From contig JAVSML010024314.1 in NCBI GenBank assembly GCA_038503035.1, forward strand, positions 62,001 to 126,000: a stretch of DNA of 64,000 nt. Direction: 5' to 3'. The stretch's first letter is position 1. Every line of letters starts with the position of its first letter. The notes under the pieces are model-generated. The model saw nothing but the letters and a program-made list of their open reading frames with translations. It was not told the origin of the DNA and ran no database searches. The DNA comes from Crocodylus rhombifer (Eukaryota > Chordata > Crocodylia > Crocodylidae). Below, in pieces: positions 49,721 through 60,655 of this stretch. Both the position numbers and the translations under genes were made by a program.

Positions 49721-51553
49721 GGCGTTCTGCATGAAGCCATACCATTGGTTTACATAAAAGCATTATAATGCTCTTTACATTATTCTTAGTCCATTCTTTA
49801 TGGATCCTGACTTCTTGCTTTTTTGATTGCAGCTGCACATTAAACAGATGTCTTCACTGAACTGTCTGCAGGTCATTATCTTAAGTTAAAAAAGTTAACT
49901 TAGAACCCAGCTATGTATATGAGTGATTTTAAATTTTTCCTGCCAATATGCATTACTTTCTACGTACAAACACTGAATTTCAGTTTCTAGTATGTTATCT
50001 ATTCACTTAGCTTGTGTAGGTCTCTCTGATTTTAACTAACCTAGATAACTTCGTAATAACTGCAAATTTTGCAGCCTCAGTAGTCATACTTTCTTTCCAG
50101 ATCACTAATACATATGTTAAGCAATAGGGGCCCTCATGCAAAACTTTTAAGCCACCCTTCTGTTAAAGTTTTGCTATAAAAATGACCATTTAATGTTACT
50201 CTGGTACTCTCAACTACACCTTTGTATTTCTCATCGGCAAACTTTTGATGCCAATGGTGTGAAATAATCCAAAATAGATGAGATGCACAAAATGCAGAGA
50301 CACCATGCTGATTAACCTAGTAGTTCAAACAATGTTTGTTTGATAAGGTTTGAGTACCTGAAAACAGCATTTTCCTTTGAATCCCATATGCATAAACAAA
50401 CACACTTAGTTTCTTATGTGGAGGAGGCTGTGAAGATTGGAAAAGATTATAACCTTATTTTGTCAGATGGCAACAAATCCCAGAAATGGCTGGTGTTAAC
50501 ATGTGGTCAGAGCGGTTATGAGGTACACTGATCTAGAACAGGAAACTCTCAAGGCCTCCTTGATACAATTATAAAGCTTTTCTGGTGTCAGTGTATTCTG
50601 CTTTGGGTATCACTGGTGCAGAAAAGTCTAATCTGCACCTTGTTATAAATCCCACATTACCTTGTTTTTTCCTTTTCAATGTATTTTTGTAAAGATGTCT
50701 AACCATGCCCTGCCACTTGATTGCAACTCATCTGTTATCCAAAAATATCCCTAGAGGAGACTACCAGCTACTCTGATTTCAGCTGGTTATGGGCATTATA
50801 CATTGATTTTCCTGGCACTTTAGTATGAAGCATGCATTTTTGCATGAAGAAACAGAATTTGATTCAAGAGATAAGTAAGAGGCTGTATAATTAGGCAAAA
50901 AGTAGAAACATTTGAAGGCATACACAAGAAGAAGTAGTAACTTGGTTAACAACAATGTAAAATACAAAACAACACTTGGATAAACAATGGGATTGACTTT
51001 AGCTGTGTTCACATCTAGCTTGTAAATGCCTGAGAATATAGTCTGTGATGATGAGAGTTCAATAGCTGGTAGACTCTTTGCTTTCAGAGCCTTGTGATTT
51101 GTTTTCTTGGTTCTCTCCCTTGCAGTATATATTTCTACATTACCTGATTTTTTTTTTTCCCCCTAAAAGCATGTACTGCAAAACATTACAGGATGTCATA
51201 TGGTTGTGTAATGAGATAGTGGCTATAAAACAACTTAGACTTAATAAATATGTGGTCCTATTTCCAAATAGTAACTCGGATAGTATCAATGAAACTCAGC
51301 TTTGCTGTTCCAGCCTGTGAAATTTGGGTATATTCCAGTCATAGTAGCTTATTTAGGGTGAACTTGATTGCTTAGCAGAAAAGAGAAGGTTCATTACTGT
51401 GGAGTTTTTACAGTTTGAGGTACAATTGAGAAAAAGAAATAAAGTGTAGTATTCTCATCACCTCTCCTGCTGACCCCAGCTTCAGAAAACCTGCTGTGAC
51501 TGGGATGCACACTTCTTTTCTTCTCTAACCCGCTTCCTCTCTCTCTCTTGTAG

Positions 51554-51772
51554 GAGCCATACATAAACAAATCAGCGGTGTCAGTTCAGGCTCATTTCTC
51601 GCTGCAGCGGACATACATCATTTTTCGGACCCTAGGGCTTCGCCACCTGACAGTTGTTGACCTCCAGAACCGAGTTGTTGGGATAATCACCAGGAAAGAT
51701 CTGATGCCTTTCCAGCTGGAGGAGAGGTTAGGCCTCCAGCTGGCATCACAAAGACTTGACTTGGATGAGTAG
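51554..51772 (+). CDS. CLC-6/7-type chloride transporter, last exon with second CBS domain
   Basis: This 219-nt terminal exon follows a CTCTCTCTTGTAG acceptor and encodes 72 residues and a TAG stop (51770-51772). It contains EPYINKSAVSVQ, SLQRTYIIFRTLGLRHLTVV and VVGIITRKDLMPFQLEERLG. The LGLRHL-VV and VVGIITRKDL motifs are the hallmark of the last CBS domain of CLC-6/CLC-7 proteins. The tail after the domain (LQLASQRLDLDE) is short and acidic. Spelling agrees with CLC-7 at RKDL and with CLC-6 at VVGIITR, so neither orthology is clear; a distinct paralogue is possible. Confidence 0.92.
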   Translation, partial: EPYINKSAVSVQAHFSLQRTYIIFRTLGLRHLTVVDLQNRVVGIITRKDLMPFQLEERLGLQLASQRLDLDE

Positions 51773-52070
51773 TTGTTAGAGTTAGGGAAAGAGAACAACC
51801 CACGATAGTGGTGTTTCTTAAGTTTTCCACTTTGATTTCCTTTCACATATAGATAGAGAGGGGAGGAGGTATCCCATATATTCACCTGTCTTTGAAGAGC
51901 TCTGCTCTTGACTACATTTCTTTCCATGTTTGTAGCTATTAGAACAGATTCTCTTTCTTTACGCCCTCCTGGAATAATTAAATTTGCTGTGAAAGTCAGA
52001 GAACGTAAGACACAGAATAAATTTACTTAATAGTGAAGTAGCTTAATAAATTTTGGATGTAGTTATTTTG
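51773..52070 (+). terminator. CLC 3' UTR with two polyadenylation signals
   Basis: AATAAA occurs at 52016-52021 and 52045-52050, about 245 and 275 bp after the stop codon, in AT-rich DNA. Either could direct 3' end formation. The UTR would be short. Confidence 0.5.
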
Positions 52071-52545
52071 TATATTACAGCTTATTTGGAAAGGTTCTCA
52101 GAACACAATATAGAAGATGGCCTTATTTCTTCTTTGTTACTTGGTTTCAAATGGTACATGGTTCACATTTTGTTCTGCTGCGTAACAATTTCCCACAGAA
52201 CTGCATATTAAAACTTGTAATTCACCATGATTACTGTTGTTTATAATGAATGAAAACTAAACATTGTTTATTGGTTGTTAAAACTTGCCAGAAATCTGAA
52301 AGGGGCTCTATGATACTTGGGTCTTAAAGCTTTTTGCTTCCTGCTAAATTAATTGGATTTTCTTTTATTTTTTCCTGTGTAACTTCTCTCTTTATTATTA
52401 CTTTTCTAGCACTTTAGAGAATATATAATGCTTTAAAACCAGTGAAGTAAATGAGGTAAGAGAGAGAGTATCTTGTAGAGCGTCTAACTGGTAGGCAGCA
52501 GGGGACCTGTAGATTTTTAACCACCTATTGAATTGTAAAGGCTTA

Positions 52546-52943
52546 GGGCATGTCCTTACGTGCAGGGGGCGTGCATTTGCCATGGCATGAATAGCAGTGG
52601 CACATGTTTGTGCCTCTGCTTTGTGCCACAGTATATGCCCCAGCATGTGAACATGGAGCATGCCAAATTGTCCCTGGTGGGAAAATTGTCCCACCTGTGC
52701 TGGTCCCACCAGCCTTACCTGGGGTCCTGAGGGCCTCCTGGGGCAATAGTGTCGCCGATTCAGCCACATGGAGTCTGGATCCAGGATCCAATTTGACACC
52801 AGAATCTCTTGGTGTCAAATTTTGGCACCATGCTGCTAATTAGCAGTGCAGCAAATGGTTGCATGTGTGCTGCATCCAGTCTGCGGTGCCTCAAACAGCT
52901 CTGAGGCTCAGCAGACCACACGTGCGCTTGTCTGGACGCACCC
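52546..52943. mobile_element. 398-bp TIR element related to the 37-kb element
   Basis: Ends GGGCATGTCCTTACGTGC and, in reverse complement, GGGTGCGTCCAGACAAGCGC share the GGG-RTGTCC design of 36976-38983. The interior is unrelated in sequence, with inverted GGTGTCAAATT and AATTTGACACC phrases at 52791-52820. It lies downstream of the CLC gene end. Noncoding. Confidence 0.55.
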
Positions 52944-53359
52944 TCAGTGACTTTGAGTACTGACATAGTCACTGTCATTGTTGACATTTTCATCAGCTAC
53001 TTGAGGGATGGAAAATCTTTCTCAGGGGAAGTTTTAGGGATGTGCTCATTCCCATGGTTCATGGATCTTTATGTACCGGTCAGCAACTCTAATTTGGTTT
53101 CCTTTTTGAATGTCCCTAAAAAGCTGATGTTGAGAGTCTGGGTATGAGAATTTCATTGTCTTTCTTAAATTGAAAGTTAGTCCCATATCTGGATTATGTT
53201 TGTTATAGGTTTGTTAACCCTTGCTCCAGCTGGTGAATGAATTTTTTAGTTTCTGATGTATCCATTGTTATCCTAACAGGATTTGGTCACTGCTTGCCCA
53301 CTGCAATGATATAATTCCTCTTCATCTTTCCACTGCTTGCATTTTAGATCCTCATATTA

Positions 53360-53560
53360 ACTAAAGCCATGATCTACTGAACTGAGCATTGGGCTTGGAT
53401 TTGGGTCCCATCTCTGTTACTGACTCAATTGAACAATTTCTCTGTGCCTTGATTAATCCATTTTGAAATTGGGACAGTAACTGTGAAAGGGTTTTGTGAA
53501 TTACATACTAAATGTACTGTAGAAATATAAATGATGATTGTGATTATTATAATAACTGCT
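53360..53560 (+). repeat. MIR-like SINE
   Basis: Phrases in MIR order: CTGAACTGAGCATTGGGCTT, then TCCCATCTCTGTTACTGACT, then TTTCTCTGTGCCTTGATT, then GTGAATTACATACTAAATG with an ATTATTATAATAAC-like end. Confidence 0.45.
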
Positions 53561-53814
53561 TTTGTGCCATTGATAAAGTAGCTCTAATTTTGTAACAGTG
53601 CTAATAGTATGTCAATAGTGCTATAAACATGTGAAAGCTAACTTAATGTTGACGGCAGATGTTAAAAGGCAGAAACAAGCCTGTGAGCCCATCTGAGCCA
53701 TAGATGACTTAGATACAGCCTGCAGCTCATAAGACAAATCAGTCAATGAGATACAAGATCATAGCTGTTGTTAGAGAACAAGAAAACCTCCATTGTTAAA
53801 ACATGAAAACTGTG

Positions 53815-54012
53815 TTACTTTGGCCACATTATGAGAGATCCTAATTTGGCTTACACAGTAGTTCAAGAGAGAGTGAATGGAAGGAGAAAATGCTGATTGA
53901 GGAAAACATGGATAGAGAACTTAACTGGTTGACAGGAGAGAGAACAACACATCTTCTTTACTCTGTTACAGAATACAAATGATTGGAGAGAGGTCATAGT
54001 TGAGTTGTTATG
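53815..54012 (+). mobile_element. non-LTR retrotransposon, C-terminal fragment
   Basis: In one frame with stops the segment reads CYFGHIMRDPNLAYTVVQE, RKTWIENLTG and NDWREVIVEL. This is the characteristic end of a LINE reverse-transcriptase protein (FGH-MR ... G-R ... W--NL--W ... D---WR--V). It differs from the CR1 copies nearby. Clade not assigned. Confidence 0.5.
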
Positions 54013-54357
54013 ATAGCATCTTATGACCCTGGAGGTTATATGAAATTGACTGACTGGTCAATGGTATATCCTAATAAATATATTCCAAATCACCACAAAA
54101 TCTCCTTTAATGCTCTGCTATCATATTATGGTGAGTTGCATTCTCCTTTACATTTGCCTAAAATCATGAACGGATGAGGCCTAAACTACAAATTATATAA
54201 AATGCAAACAAAATACTTGCATGTACATACCACAAATGGAATTCTTTACCATTTTTGAAAGATACAGTTTAAAGGGATGTATGTATCATGCACTCCAAAG
54301 CCAAATGGGCCTCATTATAAATAAACATGATAACGTTCATGACACAATATATATGTG

Positions 54358-55443
54358 TTCAAATCAGCAGTTCCTGACGATCTCCACCCCAGAATGCTGA
54401 AGGAATTAGCAGAGGTCGTTGCGGGACCCCTGACTTGGCTTTATGAGCACTCATGGTGCTATGGTGAGGTGCCAGAGGATTGGAAAAGGGCCAATGTGGT
54501 CCCCATTTTCAAAAAAGGGAGGAAGGAGGACCCAGGAAACCAAAGGCCTGTTAGTCTTACCTCGATCCTGGGGAAGCTCTTTGAGGAGAGGGACAGGCTG
54601 CAATCAGATCTGGACAAGTTACAGGGGTTGGTGGATGAGAACAGGATGGATTTCAGCACTGACAAGTGCAAGGTACTGCATCTGGGGAGGAAGAACCAGC
54701 AGCATACCTACAGGCTGGGGAACTCCCTTCTTATCAGCACAGAGGCAGAGAAGGATCTTGGAGTCATTATTGAATATTGATGAATATTCAATACTTGATG
54801 AATATTGGCTGACAATGTGCGGACGTGGTCAGGAAGGCCAACCGCACCTTGTCATGCATCTGCAGATGCGTCGTGAGCAGGTCCAAGGAGGTGATCCTCC
54901 CCTTCTCTGCAACACTGGTCAGGCCACAGTTGGAGTACTGTGTCCAGTTCTGGGAGCTGCACTTCAGAAGGGATGTGGACAGCATCAAGAAGGTTCAAAG
55001 GAGGGCCTCTCACATGATCAGGGGACAGCAAGGCAGGCCCTACAAGGGGAGGCTTTGGGACTTGAACCTGTTCAGCCTCCACAAGAGAAGGCTGAGAGGG
55101 GATCTGGTGGCCATCTACAAGCTGACCAAGGGGGATCAGCAGGCAATGGGAGAGTCCCTCTTCCCCCGAGCAGTACTGGGAGTAATGAGGAATAATGGCC
55201 ATAAGTTGATGGAGAGTAGATTCAGGCTAGATATAAGGAGGCGCTACTTCACAGTCAGGGCGGCTAGGATCTGGAACCAACTTCCAAGGGAAGTGGTGCT
55301 TGCTTCTACCCTGGGGGGGGTGGTCTTCAAAAGGAGGCTAGATAATCACCTAGCTGGGGTCATTTGACCCCAGTACACTTTCCTGCCCATGGGAGGGAGT
55401 CGGACTTGATGATCTGCTCAGGTCCCTTCTAACCCTACCAACT
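54358..55443 (+). mobile_element. CR1 LINE, 5'-truncated and internally deleted
   Basis: The element starts abruptly at DDLHPRMLKELAEVVAG and continues through PEDWKRANVVPIFKKGRKED to the fingers motif RPVSLTSILGKLFE. It then jumps straight to RDRLQSDLDKLQ, so the palm with the catalytic aspartates is absent (about 170-180 residues compared with the copy at 56121-57591). After a short AT-rich scramble at 54766-54805 the frame shifts and runs to the C-terminus (RRYFTVRAARIWNQLPREVV) at 55367. The 3' end reads TAACCCTACCAACTATGAAA, matching the other CR1 copy. Dead on arrival or internally deleted later. Confidence 0.85.
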
Positions 55444-55499
55444 ATGAAACTGTACAAGAAGATGAAAAGTGGCATCCTGAAGTCTGCATTATGTGAATT

Positions 55500-56120
55500 T
55501 TTTTCATCAATATATTGACTTATGATCCTCACACTTGGAAAGTCTCTTGAGTGGCAGTGATGAGCCCCAGCCGCAAAGGGGTGATACTCTTCTTGTTTTA
55601 TTTTTATATGAGGTGGATCTTTTGATACTTGTAGATGAATATATGCAAATTTATGCAAGCTGTTTCTATGTGGCAGATGGATTTAGATTAATTTTTTTTA
55701 ATTGTCAACACACATCTCAGTGAAGATGACAGAGTGGTATTCCAGGAAAGCAAAATTTCAACTGAATTTTGGCTATTATTTTTGTACTCTTCATTGTCAA
55801 CAATCTTTCAATTTGAGGATGATCTCTGTCACAGCTCATTGATGGTCTTGAGGTGACTTGAGAGTCCAATCTTTGAACCACAGATCTGTCTACAGAAGTT
55901 GCAGGTGTTTTTGCAGGGGAGTGTAGGCTGTAGGCTCAGATTTCTCTCCTTTTCCTTTCTCTGTTCATCCACCTCTCTCTTCTCTGCTTTGAGGGTAATA
56001 CTTTTTACCTTGAAGGAGGAAGCTGCTTGGTTCAGGTTGCATCAGCATTGGAACTGGTTAGCAGCGAGCTCCTCCCAGCTCCTTTATATCATCATCCATT
56101 TTCTTGAGATATGACTTCAG
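55500..56120 (-). mobile_element. older LINE, 3' segment with C2H2-like finger
   Basis: The minus strand continues the protein interrupted by the CR1: LKSYLKKMDDDIK at 56080-56120, then after a shift WEELAANQF. After basic, glutamate-rich sequence it reaches TCNFCRQICGSKIGLSSHLK near 55830-55900, a C-x2-C...H zinc-finger-like unit close to the C-terminus, then a stop. The remainder to about 55500 would be the 3' UTR; its end near the CR1 at 55443 is uncertain. Confidence 0.55.
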
Positions 56121-57591
56121 TAGATTCATAGTTGGTAGGATCGGAAGGGACCTGAGCAGATCATCAAGTCCGACCCCCTGCCATGGCAGGAAAGAGTACT
56201 GGGGTCAAACGACCCCGGTGAGGTGTTCATCCAGCCTCCTTTTAAAGACCCCCAGGGTAGGAGCCTACACCACTTCTCTTGGAAGTTGGTTCCAGATCCT
56301 AGCCGCCCTGACAGTGAAGTAGCGCCTCCTGATGTCTAGCTTAAATCTACCCTCTGCTATCTTGTGACTGTTATTTTTTGTCTCTCCTGGTAGTGCTTGG
56401 GGGAACAGGGACTCCCCCAATGCTTGCTGGTCTCCCATGACCAGTTTGTAAATGGCCACTAGATCCCCTCTCAGCCTTCTCTTGTGGAGGCTGAACAGGT
56501 TCAGGTCCCTTAACCCCTCCTCGTAGGGCCTGCCTTGCTGACTCCTGATCATGTGGGTGGCCCTCCTCTGGACCCTCTCCATGTTGTCCACATCCCTCCT
56601 GAAGTGTGGCGCCCAGAACTGGATGCAGTACTCCAACTGCGGCCTGACCTGTGTCATATAGAGGGGGAGGATCACCTCCTTGGACCTGCTTGAGGTGCAT
56701 CTGTGGATGCATGACAAGGCCTTCCTGACCGCATCCCCACACTGTTGGCCCATGTTCATTTTGGCATCAGTAATGACTCCAAGATCCTTTTCTGCTTCTG
56801 TGCTGATGAGAAGGGAGTTCCCCAGCCTGTAGGTATGCTGCTGGTTCTTTCTCCCCAGGTGCAATACCTTACACTTGTCAGTGTTGAAACCCATTCTGTT
56901 CTCATCTGCCCACCCCTGTAACCTGTCTAGGTCCGATTGCAGCCTATTTTTCCCTTCTAGCATGCCCACTTCTCCCCACATCTTAGTGTCATCTGTGAAT
57001 TTGAACAGGGTGCTTTTCACCCCCTCGGCCAAGTCGCTGATGAAGATGTTGAACAGTGCAGGCCCGAGGACCGAGCCCTGAGGAACCCACTGCCCACATC
57101 CCTCCAGGTCGAAAATGACCCATCCACCACCACTCCAGCCAACTAGTGCCCTATTTGACTGTGTAGGTGTCGATGCCACAGTCCCCTAGTTTTTTAATGA
57201 GAATGGGGTGAGAGACCATGTTGAAGGCCTTCTTAAAATCCACTGCTACTCCTGCATCTAAGGATTTGGTGACCTGGTCATAGAAGGCCACCAGGTTGGT
57301 CTGACAGGACCTGCCTCTAATGAACCCGTGTTGGTTGCCCCTAAGCATAATCTCCCCTGCTGGCCCCTCACGGATATGTGCCAGGATAACTCTCTCAAAA
57401 AGCTTACCCAGGACTGAGGTAAGACTGACTGGCCTATAGTTTCCTGGGTCCTCTTTCCTCCCTTTTTAAAAAATGGGGGCCACGTTGGCCCTTTTCCAGT
57501 CCTCTGGCACCACACCAGAGCACCACGAGTGCTCATAAAGCTGTACCACTATGACCTCTGCTAATTCCCTCAGCAGTCTGGAGTGGAGATG
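56121..57591 (-). mobile_element. CR1 LINE nested in an older LINE
   Basis: The minus strand encodes, in order, LRELAEVI, PEDWKRANVAPIF, then after a shift the primer-grip region NQHGFIRGRSCQTNLVAF, motif A VDFKKAFNMVSH, PQGSVLGPALFNIFISDLAE, motif C FTDDTK in place of the usual FADDTK, and the long tail to IWNQLPREVV. The 3' end CCAACTATGAATC matches the CR1 at 55443. It is 5' truncated. The target sequence is the coding part of another LINE on both sides. Frameshifts near 57470 and 57180 make it inactive. The longest frame is 304 codons (56265-57179). Confidence 0.85.
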
Positions 57592-58172
57592 TGTGCTTGT
57601 AGCATTTCCTCTGGCCTCTGCAAGATCTCTGGCTGCAACTAAGCTGGGAATAGGGCACTTGTTTTGGGAGTTGAGAGTTGGGCACCTGCACTCACTGTCC
57701 AGTCCAGCCAAGTTGGTATTGAGGATCACCAATGCAATGCTGGTGACATTGGTTTCAGCAAAAGTGCTGGCATTTGTGCAGCGATGCGGAAGATTTTATG
57801 CAGGCATCTTTAGTGATGTGTCTCTGGGCACTTGAAATGATGATGGTAGGTCACCCACATTTCACATCCATAGAGGAGAGTGGGGGTGACTACATTGTAG
57901 ATGTGGATCTTAATGTCTTTCCAGAGATTATGGTCAGTAAAAACACGGCAAAGCAATTTTCCAAAGGAGGTGCTTATGCACTGGATCCTGTGTTGGATCT
58001 CTTCATCAGTGTTTGTTTTTTGACAGAGGTGGCTACCAAGGTAAGGGAAGTGCTTCGTTATCTTCAAGGTCTTTCCCTCAATGGTAATTTGAGGGGTTGT
58101 GGAGTGGTGGGGTCTTTCCACCTCTTGCTGAGGAAGTCCTGCTGGAATCAATGTGGTTTCAGATAATTCCAT
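57592..58172 (-). mobile_element. older LINE, RT thumb and connection segment
   Basis: Minus-strand frames read ITIEGKTLKITKHFPYLGSH, FGKLLCRVFTDHNLWKDIKI and VVTPTLLYGCEMWVTYHHHF, then with a shift RCLHKI, TSIALV--TNLAGL, and GQRKCYKHT up to the CR1 insertion. This is the conserved post-palm region of a non-LTR reverse transcriptase (YLGS, FG-L--RV, LLYG-E-WV). It resumes on the other side of the CR1 as LKSYLKK. The clade was not resolved by eye. Confidence 0.7.
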
Positions 58173-58720
58173 GGGGCAATTGAGAAGATCTTTGTTGCTC
58201 ACCAGCTCCAAGAAAAGTGTCAGGAACAATATCAGGGCCTGTGTATGTCTTTCATTGACCTTACTAAGACCTTTGATTCCATAAGTCATGAAGCCTTGTA
58301 GAGAGCACTGGTCATATTTGGCTTCTCCACAGCCAGATGACAGCAACTATTCTTTGTAGAAGGTTGGAGGCAGATCCATTTATCATTCAAACTTAGGGTC
58401 AAGCAAGGATGCCATCATCCCAGTTCTGTTCACCTTTTTGTTTTTTTTTTTTTGCTCGTCATCCTGGTTCTCATCTTCTTCTATTGTTGGAGTATAGAGG
58501 AAAGTAAGAGTCTCATATAAGATGAAGAGTTGAGAAACAGTCATTTTGGAACTGACATTGAATACCAAATGGATGGAGAGCATTTCAATCTGTGATGTTT
58601 TTACTCAAGGACCAAAATGTTCAAAACAACCATCCTTGACCTTCAATACACTGTACGACTGTGCCATCCTTGCATCTGATTTCTGGTCCACCCAAACTTT
58701 AAAATGAACTAGCTAGGGGA
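58173..58720 (+). mobile_element. older LINE, inverted 5' segment (RT palm)
   Basis: The plus strand reads EKIFVAHQLQEKCQEQYQ, motif A SFIDLTKTFDSISHEAL, RVKQGC (the VKQGC motif B region), then EYQMDGEHFNL and, with a frameshift, ILDLQY followed by DCAILASD, which corresponds to the YADD motif C region. These belong immediately before the minus-strand segment 57592-58172 in a normal LINE but lie in the opposite orientation. Several stops and a poly-T insertion near 58440 show age. Confidence 0.65.
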
Positions 58721-60655
58721 GGCAGTAGCATTTCTATTCAAGTAGTGCTGAGGGAGTCCACTGACTTCATGGCTCATTATAATCTACCTAATCCCTTCTA
58801 AACTCTTCATTCCACAGTTATTAATGACCCTCTCTTATTTTTAATGGTCTTGATGTTCCACCAGTTATGTTACCCTTTGTTTTGCAGTTCTGCTGTCTGT
58901 TGGCTGCTCCTTCCAACAAAGCTCTTAGTTCGCAGCCCTGCAGATTTTTTAACTCGTTGTAGTGAAATTGTATTTATTTTTGCTTCAATCTTAAATTGAA
59001 TAATTTAAGAGCCCTAGCATATTAGTGAAGCTTATGGTTTATTTTTAACTAGAGAAAATGTGTGGTTGTATATATGATAATTAACCTCATCATCTGCACC
59101 CTGCTTTTCAAAATTCTAGATCTGCCCATGCAAAGACTCCTGAACCTTGGGCCTCTCTCAACATTGAGAAGACTAAAGTGCTCTATCAGCCTGCTCCAGG
59201 CCCTGAATTTTTTGATTATGCAGACAACTGTGATACATAGTTACATGTCTTTCAACTTTCTGTGCTTTTATGGTGATTGTTTCACTTATTTGTACCTCAA
59301 AGTAGAATACATTATACAACTAAGACGACTTTTGTTTTGTCCAGGCTTGAAATAGGAAGATCAAAAACAGGGATGTTATGAGAGGAAATACCTTCTTTTT
59401 TGGATCTTTTTGCTAACACAGGCGAAATGGGTGACCACTACAAATCCTCTATGTCATAGAAAAAAATATACTGAGGTTTGTTTTTGTGATGAATCACTGT
59501 TTGTTTCTGCCATGTGTCTCATAGGAGACGCATGTTCTTATTTAGGTACATATACTATTGGTAGTATTAGTATAATTTTTCCTGTCATGTTATACTTATG
59601 TGATACATTCTCTGGAATTAGGTACTTACAGTGCAACTCATCCTAACATAGGACATTTTTTTAATTTCCTGTGCTTCTAAATGAGTTATTGGTTCATTAT
59701 ACTAGCATTATTGTTGTTATAATAGCCAAAAGACAACTCCTAAAGAGCCAGCAAATAGTTGAATTTATTATAGCCATTACAAAGTATCCGCTGCAAAATA
59801 GATTTCAGAGCCCCCTTCATCTTTATTTACTGTACCTAATTTTTCCCCTCCTTCTATAGGTGGTGTCATTCCTGCTATAGTAACCAGATATCAGCACTTT
59901 TCTTAATGTAAAACAAATTATGAAAAACAATTTTTGATATTACTAGCAACAAAGAACCCTTTCTAAAAAAAAAAACCTCTACCTAAAGGGATCCAACCAG
60001 AACAATTTTTAAAAAGCTGATCTGAATGTTGATTGTCCCAGCAGTTTTCAACAGTGCCATGTTTTGAAAATTTCATTGTTAGGATGAACTTTGCAGTTAG
60101 TCAGCAATATGATCCAAAAATAATCCTTATTCATTAACAACTCTGGAAGACGTAGGTCCCTAAAGACCATTTGTAGGGATTTTTTTTTTTGGACCCATGA
60201 CTTAAAGTGTAGGCTGTGGAATACTTGCTGGTGGTTGACTGAGAGCTAGGTTCTGTCCAGGTGGTAGCTTCTTCTTGTCTTCAGCTATAAAAGAAACTCT
60301 AAATGCATTAAATATGTACCTAATATTACTTTTCTGTTTAATCAATTGCTGCAGTTCACATCAGGAAGTTGTCATTGAGATGGGAGAAGTATTTAGTGCA
60401 ATGCTAACCAGAGGAGAAATGATTTGTAAGACTGCTTAGTAATATATGGGTCCATGAATAAGCCCTTTCCTACAGTGCTTTTGCTATTGATGTCACATTA
60501 TGAGGGAGGGAAAATATCATTTAAGTAATGTTTTGACAGCAAACAAAGTTAAGCAAAGTTAGATTAGAGTGCTTCATTTTGTTTTGGTAAGATGCTGTTT
60601 TTAAAATGCATTGGTTGTTATGACTTCACTTGGTTGTTATGGCTAGACAGCAATC
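58721..60655. other. AT-rich noncoding sequence
   Basis: No gene, exon or defined repeat was recognised. Short open frames with hydrophobic translations (for example 59062-59355) are what AT-rich DNA gives by chance. Confidence 0.4.

Noticed and set aside
54443..55195. 250-codon plus-strand frame
   Set aside because: Out-of-frame reading of the CR1; the CR1 protein motifs are in the other frames (54355-54780 and 54825-55367).
56371..56742. 123-codon minus-strand frame
   Set aside because: Shadow of the CR1 reverse-transcriptase frame at 56265-57179.
57774..58166. 130-codon plus-strand frame
   Set aside because: Antisense to the older LINE's minus-strand RT segment, which carries the recognisable YLGS and LLYG motifs.
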